Source: Luteibacter anthropi (GTDB lineage: Bacteria > Pseudomonadota > Gammaproteobacteria > Xanthomonadales > Rhodanobacteraceae). From it: DNA of 64,000 bases. Both the position numbers and the translations under genes were made by a program. Location: contig NZ_JAARLZ010000009.1 of assembly GCF_011759365.1 (NCBI RefSeq), positions 156,821-220,820 on the forward strand, given 5' to 3'. The notes under the pieces are model-generated. The model made no database searches. It was not told the DNA's origin and saw nothing but the letters and a program-made list of their open reading frames with translations. Numbering within the stretch: position 1 is the first letter of the stretch; each line of letters opens with the position of its first letter. This document shows positions 19,282 to 28,795 of the stretch, in pieces.

Positions 19282-20289
19282 ATGAGTCCCGCCCCCAAGA
19301 AACCCGCGCCGCGTCGCAAGGCGGCGCCTTCCGCCCGCAAGACCGCCACTGCGGCGCCTGCCGTGCGGCCGGCCGATGCCTCGACCCGTGCCGAGCGCGT
19401 GCTGGCATTCCTGTTGCGTGGCATGGCCCCGGGGCGGCGTGACAAGCTGTACGCCTACCTGCAGCTGACCCGCATGGATCGCCCCATCGGCGCATTGCTG
19501 CTGTTATGGCCAACCTGGTGGGCGTTGTGGCTGGCCGCGAGGGATTTTCCGCCGGTCGGCCCCCTCGTCATCTTCACCCTGGGTGTTTTTGCGATGCGCG
19601 CCGCCGGCTGCGCGATCAACGACTACGCCGACCGCAAGCTCGACCCCCTCGTCGCCCGCACCGCCGGCCGCCCTATCGCCAGCGGCCGGGTCACGCCGCG
19701 CGAGGCGCTTTACGTATTCGCCGGCCTGCTGGTGTTCGCCTTCGTGCTGGTGCTGTTCACCAACCGGCTGACCATCCTGCTGTCGTTCGCCGGTGCTGCG
19801 CTGGCGGCAGCCTACCCGTTTACCAAGCGCTATACCCATCTGCCCCAGGTAGTGCTGGGAGCTGCTTTCGGCTGGTCCATTCCCATGGCCTTTGCCGCCG
19901 TCAGCAACAACGTGCCGCCCGTGGCGTGGCTGCTGTTCATCGCCAACATCATCTGGTCGGTGGTGTACGACACCGAATACGCCATGGTGGACCGCGACGA
20001 CGACATCAAGGCGGGTGCCAAGTCCACCGCGATCCTCTTCGCCGACGCCGATCTCGTCATCATCGGCATCCTCATGGCGACCTTCCTGCTTGCCATGCTG
20101 CTGGTCGGTACCCGCTCGGGCCTGGGCTGGCCGTACTGGATCGGGCTTTGCGCCACCGCCGGCCTGTTCGGCTACCAGCAATGGATCATGCGCGAGCGTG
20201 CGCGGGATGCCTGCCTGACGGCCTTCCGCCACAACAACTGGGTGGGGCTCGCGCTATGGGTGGGCATCGTGCTCGCCCTGGCGCTGTGA
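19282..20289 (+). CDS. ubiA: 4-hydroxybenzoate polyprenyltransferase
   Basis: 335-residue membrane prenyltransferase attaching the polyprenyl tail to 4-hydroxybenzoate in ubiquinone synthesis. Both Asp-rich motifs are present: NDYADRKLD and YDTEYAMVDRDDD, with about eight membrane helices. The first ~50 residues are a basic Ala/Pro/Lys-rich extension (KKPAPRRKAAPSARKT) absent from the usual ~290-residue enzyme; a later start is possible but no internal Met precedes the core closely. Divergent from the YfhO-like gene. Confidence 0.92.
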   Translation: MSPAPKKPAPRRKAAPSARKTATAAPAVRPADASTRAERVLAFLLRGMAPGRRDKLYAYLQLTRMDRPIGALLLLWPTWWALWLAARDFPPVGPLVIFTLGVFAMRAAGCAINDYADRKLDPLVARTAGRPIASGRVTPREALYVFAGLLVFAFVLVLFTNRLTILLSFAGAALAAAYPFTKRYTHLPQVVLGAAFGWSIPMAFAAVSNNVPPVAWLLFIANIIWSVVYDTEYAMVDRDDDIKAGAKSTAILFADADLVIIGILMATFLLAMLLVGTRSGLGWPYWIGLCATAGLFGYQQWIMRERARDACLTAFRHNNWVGLALWVGIVLALAL

Positions 20290-20472
20290 CTGTCATCGTC
20301 CAGACAGACAACGGCGCCCACTGAAACCGCACGGAAACGCGGACTGAAACATCCGGTCATGGCAGGGGCGTAAGTTTCTGCGGATCGCGTGCCCAGGGAG
20401 AGGCCGCGGGCACGGTCAGGAGCCGGGCCCCGGGGTGGGTACGCATCGCCCCATCCCGGAGTTTCCCACCCC

Positions 20473-22962
20473 ATGCGCAAGACCCAGCTCAGTCGCGCCC
20501 TCGGCGCGGCGCTATGCGGCGTGTTCGCCATTTCCGCCCTGCATGCCCAGGACACTTCGCCGGAGCGCAAGACCACCGCGCTTGACAACGTGGTGGTGAC
20601 CGCCCGGTCGGGCGTCGAGAACCGCACGAAGGCGGAAACCAGCTATTCCATCACCACCATCGACGAGGATCGTCTGCGCATGCAGGCGCCCACCAGCGTG
20701 ACCGAGGCGGTGAAGTCCGTGCCGGGTTTCTGGGTGGAATCCTCCGGTGGCGAGGCCTCGGGCAACATCCGTGCACGCGGCATCCCGGTGGACGGCTATG
20801 GATCGGTCACATTGCTGGAAGACGGCATCCCCGTGCAGCACGATCCCGCGCTGGGTTATCTCAATGCCGACCAGGCCTTTCGTCTGGATGAGACGATCGA
20901 GCGTGTCGAAGTGGTCCGTGGCGGCCCTTCCGCCATCTTTTATTCCAATGCCCCGGCCGGCGCCATCAACTTCATTCCACGCAAGGTAGGCGATACCGCC
21001 GAAGGCCTGGTGAAGTACACGGTGGGCAATTACTCGTTGAACCGCCTCGACTTCTGGTATGGCACGCCCGTCGGCAACGGCTGGAAGCTCGCCGCAGGGG
21101 GCTTCTGGCGCGTGGACGACGGCATCCGGCGCCCGCAGTTCCACGCCGACGATGGTGGTCAGTTGCGCGCCACCCTGTCGAAAGACCTGGAACACGGCAG
21201 CCTGAGCTTCGACGTGAAGCACATGGACGACAAGGTAGCGCTGTATCTCGGCATACCGATGCATACCACGGCGAACGGCGACATCCGTGCCGTGTCCGGC
21301 TTCAACGGCAATTACGGAACGCTGGCAGGCCCCGAGACGCAGCATGTGAGCATGCGGCAAGGCAACGGTGGCCTGTACGACTTCGACAACACCGAAGGAA
21401 CCCACGTCAAGCGCACCCAGGTCACCTTCAAATTCGACCACGACCTGGGTGACGACTGGAAGCTTGCCGAATCGATGCGCTACAGCACCACCGATACGCA
21501 GCGTAACGGTGTGTTTCCCAATGCCCTGCAAAGTGCGTCGTCATTGCTGGCACAGGACACCGCCAAGCGCCTGTCCAGCGTTCCTGGCGCCACGAAACTC
21601 CAGCTGCGCTATGTGGACAACCCTTCGCAGGTCTACGACGTCGCCAACCAGAACGGGAACGGGCTGGTGGTCACTGCCGGCCTGCGTGGCGTGACCATGC
21701 CGCTGGACGAATTCATCAACGATACGCGCGTGCTGCGCAAGTTCGAGTTCGGCGAGCAGAGCCATGACGTCACGCTGGGCTATTACCACGCCAGCTTCCA
21801 GCAACGCTTCGACCGATACTCCTCCACCGTGCTCACCGATGTACGCGACAACGGCCGCCTGCTCGACCTGGTGGGCGTGGATGCACGCGGCAACGTGGTC
21901 GGCTCGTTGACCGACCATGGCGTGTACCGCTACGGTTACGAGTGGGAACACGCCAGCGGCAAGTCGGCGACCAACGCCTTCTATCTCTCGGACGAATGGC
22001 AGGTGACGCCCGACCTGCGCATCGATGGAGGGGTGCGCTGGGAGAAGGTGAACGTGCAGGGCTATACGGAAGGCAAGAACACCGTGAATCTGGGTGGCTC
22101 GCCCGCCGCGGCGACGGTGCTTACCGGCAATGGCAAGTACACCCATTACGACCAGTCCTTCGACAAAACCGGCTGGACCCTGGGTGCGAACTGGCAGTTC
22201 TCTCCCCGGCAGGGCCTGTTCGCCCGCTGGACGTCCGCTTTCCGCCTGCCGAACCTGAGTACCTATATCACCAATCCCACGGCCGTTCCCGTACTCCAGA
22301 CGATGGACCTGGCCGAGGCCGGCTGGAAGTACAGCGACCGCCTGATGGACCTGTATGCCACGGCGTTCTACACCAAGTACAACAACGTGGGTTTTACCAA
22401 CAACGTCTTCGACCGTAACGGCAACACGTCCACGCCGCAGACCGGCTACGCGGATACCAAGACGTACGGCCTGGAGCTGGAAGGCACCCTCTACCCGACG
22501 AAATGGTTCGACGTGCAGTTCAACGCCACGTTGCAGGAACCGAAATACAAGGGCCTTCGTTATATCGACGTCGTGAGCAATGCGCCCGTGCTGCGCGACT
22601 ACGACGACAACCAGCTGATCCGCGTGCCGAAGGTGAGCTATCGGATCGTGCCGGGCGTGAACCTGCTCGATGGCCGTCTTCGCTTGCAGGTTTCCTATGA
22701 ATACGAAGGCAAGCGCTACGTGGACACGGCCAACTCGGTGATCCTGCCGTCGTATCACGTGTGGGGCGCCAGCGCGCGGTTCGAGGCCACGCAAAACTTG
22801 TCGCTGTTTCTCTACGCGGACAACCTGACCAATTCGCTGGGCCTGACCGAGGGCAACCCGCGCGCGGGTGAGCTGGCCAGCGCGGATGCCGGTGCCAATA
22901 CCTTCATCGCGCGTCCCCTGCTGGGTCGTTCCTTCCGCGCTGCCGCGATGTACCGTTTCTGA
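20473..22962 (+). CDS. TonB-dependent outer-membrane receptor
   Basis: 829 residues. Signal peptide MRKTQLSRALGAALCGVFAISALHA, a TonB-box-like stretch DNVVVTARSG, the plug domain (GNIRARGIPVDGYGSVTLLEDG, ERVEVVRGGPSAIFYSNAPAGAINF), then a 22-strand-type barrel ending in MYRF with terminal Phe. Such receptors import siderophores, cobalamin, sugars or phosphoesters; the ligand here is unknown. The stop overlaps the next start (TGATG), so it is translationally coupled to a secreted PHP hydrolase, which suggests joint handling of one substrate. Confidence 0.9.
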   Translation: MRKTQLSRALGAALCGVFAISALHAQDTSPERKTTALDNVVVTARSGVENRTKAETSYSITTIDEDRLRMQAPTSVTEAVKSVPGFWVESSGGEASGNIRARGIPVDGYGSVTLLEDGIPVQHDPALGYLNADQAFRLDETIERVEVVRGGPSAIFYSNAPAGAINFIPRKVGDTAEGLVKYTVGNYSLNRLDFWYGTPVGNGWKLAAGGFWRVDDGIRRPQFHADDGGQLRATLSKDLEHGSLSFDVKHMDDKVALYLGIPMHTTANGDIRAVSGFNGNYGTLAGPETQHVSMRQGNGGLYDFDNTEGTHVKRTQVTFKFDHDLGDDWKLAESMRYSTTDTQRNGVFPNALQSASSLLAQDTAKRLSSVPGATKLQLRYVDNPSQVYDVANQNGNGLVVTAGLRGVTMPLDEFINDTRVLRKFEFGEQSHDVTLGYYHASFQQRFDRYSSTVLTDVRDNGRLLDLVGVDARGNVVGSLTDHGVYRYGYEWEHASGKSATNAFYLSDEWQVTPDLRIDGGVRWEKVNVQGYTEGKNTVNLGGSPAAATVLTGNGKYTHYDQSFDKTGWTLGANWQFSPRQGLFARWTSAFRLPNLSTYITNPTAVPVLQTMDLAEAGWKYSDRLMDLYATAFYTKYNNVGFTNNVFDRNGNTSTPQTGYADTKTYGLELEGTLYPTKWFDVQFNATLQEPKYKGLRYIDVVSNAPVLRDYDDNQLIRVPKVSYRIVPGVNLLDGRLRLQVSYEYEGKRYVDTANSVILPSYHVWGASARFEATQNLSLFLYADNLTNSLGLTEGNPRAGELASADAGANTFIARPLLGRSFRAAAMYRF

Positions 22963-24455
22963 TGCGCGCGCTCATGGCTCTCATCCTTGCCCTCGCCTGC
23001 CTGACCGCCACGGCCGGGCGTGCGCCCGATGTCGTTCTTCGCGGCGAGCTGACCGGCAAGGACCAGCACACGTATCGCGAACTGCCCTTTGACGTGCCAC
23101 CCGGCACGACGCGGATCACGGTCGATTTCGACTACACGGGGCACGAGCAGCACACCGCCGTGGACGTGGGCCTGCTGGGACCGGATGGCTTCGCCGCACC
23201 ACAGGGTTTTCGTGGCTGGAGCGGCGGCAGCAAGCGCCGCTTCACGGTATCGGCCACGGATGCCACGGCATCGTTCCTGCCGGGAGAGATCAAGCCCGGC
23301 CGCTGGCGCGTATTGCTGGGTATTCCCAATATCCGCCCCGCGTCGACCGTTACGTTTACCGCGCAGGTATGGCTTTCGAAAGAGGACGAGGGTTTCGGTC
23401 CCGAGCATGGATTGAGTGAATCACTGGATCAGCGCGAACGCTGGTATCGCGGCGATCTCCACATGCATTCGGCGCACAGCGACGGTGGTTGCCTCAACCT
23501 CGCCGGCACCCGCAAGGTGCCTTGCCCACTGTTTCTGACCATGGCCAATGCCGCGAAGCGCGGGCTCGATTTCATCGCGGTTTCCGAACACAACACCATG
23601 TCCCAGGTGTCGGAAATGCGGGAGCTTCAGGACTATGTTGCGCCCATGCTGCTGATTCCCGCGCGGGAGATCACCACGTTCGAAGGTCACGCCAATCTCT
23701 ACGGCGTGGCGCGTCCGCTGGACTTCCGCCTGGATGGAACCACCGTGCCTGACTGGAATGCCTTGCTGGCCGATGTCGCAAGGGCGCAAGGCCTTATCTC
23801 CCTCAACCACCCTATGCGGCCGAACGACGAGACCTGCATGGGATGTGGTTTCAAGCCCGCCAGGCCGGTGGACATGCGCGGGTTCCAGGCCATCGAAGCG
23901 GTGAACGGCCGTGACGTGGGGCGCAAGGACAGCGGCATCCCGTTCTGGGAACGGCAGCTCAATACGGGGCTGCGTATCACTGCCATCGGTGGCAGCGACA
24001 GCCACGATGGTTCCGATGCGCCACGGGATGCCATGGCGGGAACGATCGGCACGCCAACGACGGTGGTGCATGCACGTGAGCTTTCGATGGATGGCATCCT
24101 CGAAGGCATTCGCGCAGGGCATGTGTTCATCGACATCGAGGGAAGCAGGGACCGTGCGATGGATGTCGTGGCATCGGCGGGAAAAAAGCACGCGGGCATG
24201 GGGGATGCGTTGATGCTGGCCCGTGGTGAACAGGTGAGCGTCGAGGTGCGGACGGTGGCGCTTGAAGGACAGCATATCGTCGTCACCATCGACGGCAAGC
24301 GGCTGGATCTTCATGGGCGTGACGTCCTGCCCGCGACGGGGGTGCAGGCATTTACGTGGGTGGGTGATGGCAAGATGCACTGGATGCGCGTGGATGTAGC
24401 GGGTCGCGATGGACGGTTGCTTGTGCTGGGTAACCCCGTCTACCTGAATCACTAA
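22962..24455 (+). CDS. Exported PHP-domain metallohydrolase (CehA/McbA-like)
   Basis: 497 residues with an N-terminal signal peptide (MRALMALILALACLTATAGRA). A beta-rich N-terminal region precedes a PHP-type metal site: GDLHMHSAHSDG, SEHNTMSQ, AREITTFEGHANLYG, SLNHPMRPND and GGSDSHDG supply the His/Asp/Glu ligands. PHP enzymes hydrolyse phosphoesters; CehA/McbA members also act on carbamates. It probably works in the periplasm on a compound taken up by the coupled TonB receptor. REPs follow the stop. Confidence 0.8.
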   Translation: MRALMALILALACLTATAGRAPDVVLRGELTGKDQHTYRELPFDVPPGTTRITVDFDYTGHEQHTAVDVGLLGPDGFAAPQGFRGWSGGSKRRFTVSATDATASFLPGEIKPGRWRVLLGIPNIRPASTVTFTAQVWLSKEDEGFGPEHGLSESLDQRERWYRGDLHMHSAHSDGGCLNLAGTRKVPCPLFLTMANAAKRGLDFIAVSEHNTMSQVSEMRELQDYVAPMLLIPAREITTFEGHANLYGVARPLDFRLDGTTVPDWNALLADVARAQGLISLNHPMRPNDETCMGCGFKPARPVDMRGFQAIEAVNGRDVGRKDSGIPFWERQLNTGLRITAIGGSDSHDGSDAPRDAMAGTIGTPTTVVHARELSMDGILEGIRAGHVFIDIEGSRDRAMDVVASAGKKHAGMGDALMLARGEQVSVEVRTVALEGQHIVVTIDGKRLDLHGRDVLPATGVQAFTWVGDGKMHWMRVDVAGRDGRLLVLGNPVYLNH

Positions 24456-24467
24456 CGCAAGCCCCTT

Positions 24468-24614
24468 GTAGGAGCGCGCCTTGCGCACGGCCGGTACGGA
24501 GCCATTGGCGTCATGCTTCAACGCAAGCCCCCTGTAGGAGCGCGCCTTGCGCGCGACCGATACGGAGCCATTGGCGTCATGCTTCGTACCGGTCGCGCGC
24601 GAGGCGCGCTCCTA
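24468..24614. repeat. Three REPs with a 66-bp direct duplication
   Basis: Two plus REPs start at 24468 and 24534, exactly 66 nt apart, and the flanking text (CGCAAGCCCC before, TACGGAGCCATTGGCGTC after) is repeated with them. The third REP is inverted and ends at 24614. The cluster lies between the convergent PHP-hydrolase and comF genes. Confidence 0.85.
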
Positions 24615-24627
24615 CAGAAGAATATGG

Positions 24628-25338
24628 CTAGCCCAGGCCTGTGCGTGCGAGTGCCCAGACGTCCACGCGTTTCGCTCCCGATGCACGCAATGCTTCCACG
24701 CACGCGGACAGCGTCGCGCCCGTGGTCATGACGTCGTCGACCACGGCGACATGTTCCACCGTCAGGCGATTGCCCGGCACGAAGGCGCCGTGTACGTTGC
24801 GTGCCCTTGCCGTGGCATCGAGATCGCTTTGCGCATCGGTGGCGCGCTGCCTGCGCAGGACATCGGTCAGCATGGGAATACCGTGACGCCGTGCGAGCGG
24901 ACGAACCAGCTCCAGCGCCTGGTTGAATCCGCGTGACCGCAGCCGGGACACGTGCAGCGGCACGGGTACGATGGCTTGCGGCATGGCGGGAGGGTCACCG
25001 CAACGCAGCCAACATTGGGACAGCGTGCGGCCGGCCGCGAGGCTGCCGCCGAACTTGAAGCGGCTTTCGAGCCGGTCCACGGGGATGGCGTAGCGCAACG
25101 GCACCCAGATATCGTCCCAGGGGCGCGAATGCTGCTGGCAGCCGCCGCACAAGGCGACGGCCCTCACCATCGGCAGGGCGCAGCGCCCGCAGTGCACATC
25201 GTTATGCGGAAGCGATGCCAGGCAACCTTTGCACAACTCGATGCCCTGATGCCCCTCGTCACCGCAGACCATGCAGCGCGGCGGCAGGACGAAACGCCCC
25301 GCCGCCGCCATGATGCGTTTCAGGATGGACGCGTCCAT
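24628..25338 (-). CDS. comF: ComF-family phosphoribosyltransferase-like protein
   Basis: 236 residues. The N-terminal zinc-finger part has CMVCGDEGHQGIELCKGC followed by CGRCALP and CGGCQQH. The C-terminal PRTase domain ends with the PRPP-binding loop VAVVDDVMTTGATL. ComF proteins take part in natural transformation, working with the PriA helicase on incoming single-stranded DNA. No other competence gene is adjacent. Confidence 0.9.
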   Translation of the reverse strand: MDASILKRIMAAAGRFVLPPRCMVCGDEGHQGIELCKGCLASLPHNDVHCGRCALPMVRAVALCGGCQQHSRPWDDIWVPLRYAIPVDRLESRFKFGGSLAAGRTLSQCWLRCGDPPAMPQAIVPVPLHVSRLRSRGFNQALELVRPLARRHGIPMLTDVLRRQRATDAQSDLDATARARNVHGAFVPGNRLTVEHVAVVDDVMTTGATLSACVEALRASGAKRVDVWALARTGLG

Positions 25339-25350
25339 GCGTCACGGCAC

Positions 25351-25557
25351 TCAGTCGCCGCGCCGGTACATGGCTGCATCGACGATCGACCACAGGTGGA
25401 TGATCCACCCCAGCCAGACCACCCACAGCACCGCCGCCAGGACGAACATGATGAGAGCCTTGAACACCCGTCCCTGCACGAGCTGGCCCAGACCGGGGAT
25501 GAAAAAGCTGCAGATGGCGGCAAGCACGTTGCCGGAACTGCCCTGACCTTCGCTCAT
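25351..25557 (-). CDS. Small membrane protein
   Basis: 68 residues with two hydrophobic segments (ICSFFIPGLGQLVQG and ALIMFVLAAVLWVVWLGWIIHLWSIVDA). The PGLGQLVQG turn between helices resembles small TM2-like membrane proteins of unknown role. It lies 12 nt upstream of comF in the same orientation, so the two are probably co-transcribed. Confidence 0.7.
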   Translation of the reverse strand: MSEGQGSSGNVLAAICSFFIPGLGQLVQGRVFKALIMFVLAAVLWVVWLGWIIHLWSIVDAAMYRRGD

Positions 25558-25727
25558 GACGCTCTCCTCGTGGATGGGGATGGCTCCATCCTAAGTCTGT
25601 GCGACAGCAGGCCGGCATCGGCCATTGGTCATCGATTAAGCCTTGCATGACGAGCGTGATGGCCGGCAGTCAGGTTCGCGGATGACGTCCTCGCGAACCG
25701 GACCGACGGATGCAGCCGACGCCACGC

Positions 25728-25763
25728 AATGTAAACCTCAATACCTGCGCGTAGGTTGACAAC
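25728..25763. promoter_or_regulatory. BirA-type biotin operator overlapping the bioB promoter
   Basis: The half-site AATGTAAACC (25728-25737) and GGTTGACAAC (25754-25763) form an inverted repeat with a 16-nt spacer, close to the proteobacterial BirA consensus TTGTAAACC-N14-16-GGTTTACAA. The right half overlaps a perfect -35 TTGACA (25756-25761), with a poor -10 near 25779. Repression of the bio operon by biotinyl-AMP-bound BirA is the straightforward inference. Confidence 0.75.
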
Positions 25764-25810
25764 AAAAATCACCCGGTCGAGACTCCGCGCCACCACAAAG
25801 GGAGTCCCCC

Positions 25811-26818
25811 ATGACCGCAGCCTTACGCCACGACTGGACCCTCGCCGAGGTCGAGCATCTTTTTTCCTTGCCATTCAACGACCTGCTGTTCCAGGCGCAG
25901 ACGGTGCACCGGCAATACCATGACCCGAATGCCGTGCAGGTATCGACCCTGCTGTCGATCAAGACCGGCGGCTGTCCGGAGGACTGCGCCTACTGTCCGC
26001 AGGCGGCGCGCTACGCCACCGGCGTGAAGGCCGAGAAGCTGATGAGCGTGGAGGCGGTGGTCGCCCGCGCGCAGGCCGCCAAGGATGCCGGCGCCAGCCG
26101 CTTCTGCATGGGTGCCGCCTGGCGCTCGCCGAAGGATCGCGACGTGGTGAAGGTGGCCGAGATCGTGAGTGCCGTAAAGGCGCTGGGCATGCAGACCTGC
26201 GCGACGCTGGGCATGCTTACCCGCCCCCAGGCCGATACGCTGAAGTCCGCCGGACTGGATTTCTACAACCACAACATCGATACCGCGCCGGAGTTCTACG
26301 GCGAGATCATCCACACCCGCGAGATCCAGGACCGCTTCGACACGCTCGACCACGTACGCAGCGCGGGCCTGAAGACCTGCTGCGGCGGCATCGTGGGCAT
26401 GGGCGAATCGCGCTCGCAGCGCAGCGCGCTGCTGATGACGCTGGCCAACCTGCCGGAGCATCCCGAGTCGGTGCCCATCAACCGTCTTGTGCGTATTCCG
26501 GGTACGCCGCTCGAAAACGCCGAAGAACTCGATCCCTTCGATTTCGTGCGCAGCATCGCGGTCGCGCGCATCCTGATGCCGACGTCCGTCGTGCGCCTGT
26601 CCGCCGGTCGCGAGACGATGGATGACGCCTTGCAGGCGCTGTGCTTTGCCGCCGGTGCCGGTTCGATCTTCTACGGCGAGAAGCTGCTGGTCACGGGTAA
26701 CCCGGAAGCCGAGCGTGACCGTCGCCTGTTCGCCCGCCTGGGCCTGAAGCCCATGGAAGTGGAAGCCGAGCCGGAAACCGTGCACGCCGACATCCTCGAA
26801 CACGTGCACGCCGCGTGA
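25811..26818 (+). CDS. bioB: Biotin synthase
   Basis: 335-residue radical-SAM enzyme inserting sulfur into dethiobiotin. The [4Fe-4S] Cys motif is [12 protein letters not shown] with C55, C59 and C62, and further conserved segments are [12 protein letters not shown] and [14 protein letters not shown] precedes ATG 25811. It is the first gene after the BirA-like operator. Its stop overlaps the GTG start of bioF. Confidence 0.97.
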   Translation: MTAALRHDWTLAEVEHLFSLPFNDLLFQAQTVHRQYHDPNAVQVSTLLSIKTGGCPEDCAYCPQAARYATGVKAEKLMSVEAVVARAQAAKDAGASRFCMGAAWRSPKDRDVVKVAEIVSAVKALGMQTCATLGMLTRPQADTLKSAGLDFYNHNIDTAPEFYGEIIHTREIQDRFDTLDHVRSAGLKTCCGGIVGMGESRSQRSALLMTLANLPEHPESVPINRLVRIPGTPLENAEELDPFDFVRSIAVARILMPTSVVRLSAGRETMDDALQALCFAAGAGSIFYGEKLLVTGNPEAERDRRLFARLGLKPMEVEAEPETVHADILEHVHAA

Positions 26819-28029
26819 GTCGTCCAGGCCTTCGCGCCCGCATCGAGTCGGCACGGGCCCGTCGCGAGCACGAGGGCCTGCTGCGCCGGCTGCGCACGGC
26901 CGACGCATTGCCGGGTGGTCGTCGCCTCGTCGAAGGTGGCCGTGTACTCACGGATTTCTGCGGCAACGACTACCTGGGCCTCGCCAGTCATCGCGACCTG
27001 CTGGCCGCGCTGACCCGGGCGGCCAGCGCGGAAGGCGTGGGTACGGGTGCAGCCCATCTCGTATCGGGTCACCGCCGTGAACACGCGGCTCTGGAAGAAG
27101 AACTGGCCGACTGGACGGGGCGCGAACGTGCCCTGGTCTTTTCGACGGGCGTCATGGCCAATCTGGGCTGCCTGCAAGCCTTGCTGGGCGCAGGCTCGCC
27201 GGGGCGTTCCGAAGCCGTGTGCGTACAGGACAAGCTCAACCACGCCAGCCTCATCGATGGCGCGCAACTGGCCGGTGCCGAGCTGCTGCGCTATGCGCAC
27301 GCCGACACGGACGCAGCCGCGCTCCGCCTCGACAGCCGCCCCGGCAAGCCGGCGCTGCTCGCCACCGACGGTGTTTTCAGCATGGATGGCGATGTAGCCC
27401 CGCTGGCCGCGCTGGCACGGCTGTGCGCCGAGCGGGAGGCGCTGCTTTACGTCGACGATGCGCATGGGCTCGGCGTACTGGGGCCCGAAGGCGCAGGCAG
27501 CGTGGCGGCAGCCGGCCTGACGGCTCGCGAGGTGCCGTTGCTGATGGGCACGCTGGGCAAGGCGCTGGGCTGCGCAGGCGCCTTTGTCGCAGGCGATGCC
27601 TCGCTGATCGACGCGATCATGCAGTTCGCCCGCACCTATATCTATACGACGGCGCAGCCGGCCGCGCTCGCCGCCGCCACACGGGCCGCCGTGCACCTGG
27701 CACGAACGGACCGCGACGGCCGGCGCGAACGTCTCAACGCCCATATCGCCCGCTTCCGGGCAGGCGCCTTGCAGCTCGGCCTGCCGCTCATGCCCTCGAC
27801 GACGGCCATCCAGCCGCTGCCCATGGGCAGCGCCGCCACGGCGACCGAAGCGGCGCGATCACTGGAGGCGAATGGCTTCCTCGTCGTGGCGATCCGGCCG
27901 CCCACGGTGCCCCAGGGCGCCTCACGACTCAGGATCACGCTGTCGGCGGCGCACGCCCCGGACCGGATCGACGCCCTGCTGGATGCCCTGGGCCGCCTGC
28001 CGCGCCCCGTCGAGGCCGCCGCCGTATAA
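26815..28029 (+). CDS. bioF: 8-amino-7-oxononanoate synthase
   Basis: 404-residue PLP enzyme condensing pimeloyl-ACP with alanine. Fold-type I landmarks are [13 protein letters not shown], the DDAHGLG aspartate and the PLP lysine in [12 protein letters not shown]. The GTG start at 26815 overlaps the bioB stop (GTGA), showing translational coupling. Confidence 0.96.
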   Translation: MSRPGLRARIESARARREHEGLLRRLRTADALPGGRRLVEGGRVLTDFCGNDYLGLASHRDLLAALTRAASAEGVGTGAAHLVSGHRREHAALEEELADWTGRERALVFSTGVMANLGCLQALLGAGSPGRSEAVCVQDKLNHASLIDGAQLAGAELLRYAHADTDAAALRLDSRPGKPALLATDGVFSMDGDVAPLAALARLCAEREALLYVDDAHGLGVLGPEGAGSVAAAGLTAREVPLLMGTLGKALGCAGAFVAGDASLIDAIMQFARTYIYTTAQPAALAAATRAAVHLARTDRDGRRERLNAHIARFRAGALQLGLPLMPSTTAIQPLPMGSAATATEAARSLEANGFLVVAIRPPTVPQGASRLRITLSAAHAPDRIDALLDALGRLPRPVEAAAV

Positions 28030-28051
28030 TGGCCGGCCGCAGGCCCCACGC

Positions 28052-28795
28052 ATGTCCATGTCGATCCTCAACATTTCCGCCTACAAGTTCGTCGCCCTGG
28101 ACGATCTCGCGGAGTTGCGCGCGCGCATTGTCGAGCGCTGCGACGCCCTGGCCCTCAAGGGCACGATCCTGCTCGCTCCGGAAGGCATCAACCTCTTTCT
28201 CGCAGCCGATGCACCGGCGGTGCATGCCTTCATCGCATGGCTGCATGCCGACCCGCGCTTTGCCGACATCGCGCCGAAGGAGAGCTGGTCGGACGAGGTA
28301 CCGTTCGGTCGCATGCGCGTGCGCCTGAAGAAGGAAATCATCACGATGCACGCACCGGCCATCCGTCCCGGGGACGGTCGTGCACCCCACGTGCTGCCCC
28401 GCGACCTGCATCGCTGGCTCGACCAGGGCCACGATGACGACGGGCGCGAGGTGGTGCTCCTGGACACGCGCAACGATTACGAAGTGGCCGCAGGCACGTT
28501 CGAGAACACCGTGGAGTACGGGCTCTCCAGTTTCACCGGTTTTCCCGGTGCCGTGGCCGCCGATCGTGAGCGCTTCGAGGGCAAGACCGTGGTGTCGTTC
28601 TGCACGGGCGGCATCCGTTGCGAGAAGGCGGCCATCCACATGCGGGAGATCGGCATCGAGAACGTGTTCCAGCTCGAAGGCGGCATCCTGAAGTATTTCG
28701 AGGAAGTCGGTGGTGCGCACTGGCGGGGCGACTGCTTCGTCTTCGACGGCCGGGGCGCCGTCGATCCGGCCCTCGCACCGAGTGGCGACGCATGA
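28052..28795 (+). CDS. trhO: tRNA uridine(34) hydroxylase, rhodanese-domain
   Basis: 247-residue TrhO/YceA-family protein forming 5-hydroxyuridine at the tRNA wobble position. The N-terminal domain ([30 protein letters not shown]) is followed by a rhodanese domain with the active-site loop [11 protein letters not shown] (C184, C190). It is embedded in the biotin operon, 22 nt after bioF and overlapping bioH by ATGA, although it has no known part in biotin synthesis. Confidence 0.93.
   Translation: MSMSILNISAYKFVALDDLAELRARIVERCDALALKGTILLAPEGINLFLAADAPAVHAFIAWLHADPRFADIAPKESWSDEVPFGRMRVRLKKEIITMHAPAIRPGDGRAPHVLPRDLHRWLDQGHDDDGREVVLLDTRNDYEVAAGTFENTVEYGLSSFTGFPGAVAADRERFEGKTVVSFCTGGIRCEKAAIHMREIGIENVFQLEGGILKYFEEVGGAHWRGDCFVFDGRGAVDPALAPSGDA

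Noticed and set aside
28025..28030. Perfect TATAAT just before trhO, a possible internal promoter
   Set aside because: No -35-like hexamer at 16-18 nt upstream, and it overlaps the bioF stop; likely chance.
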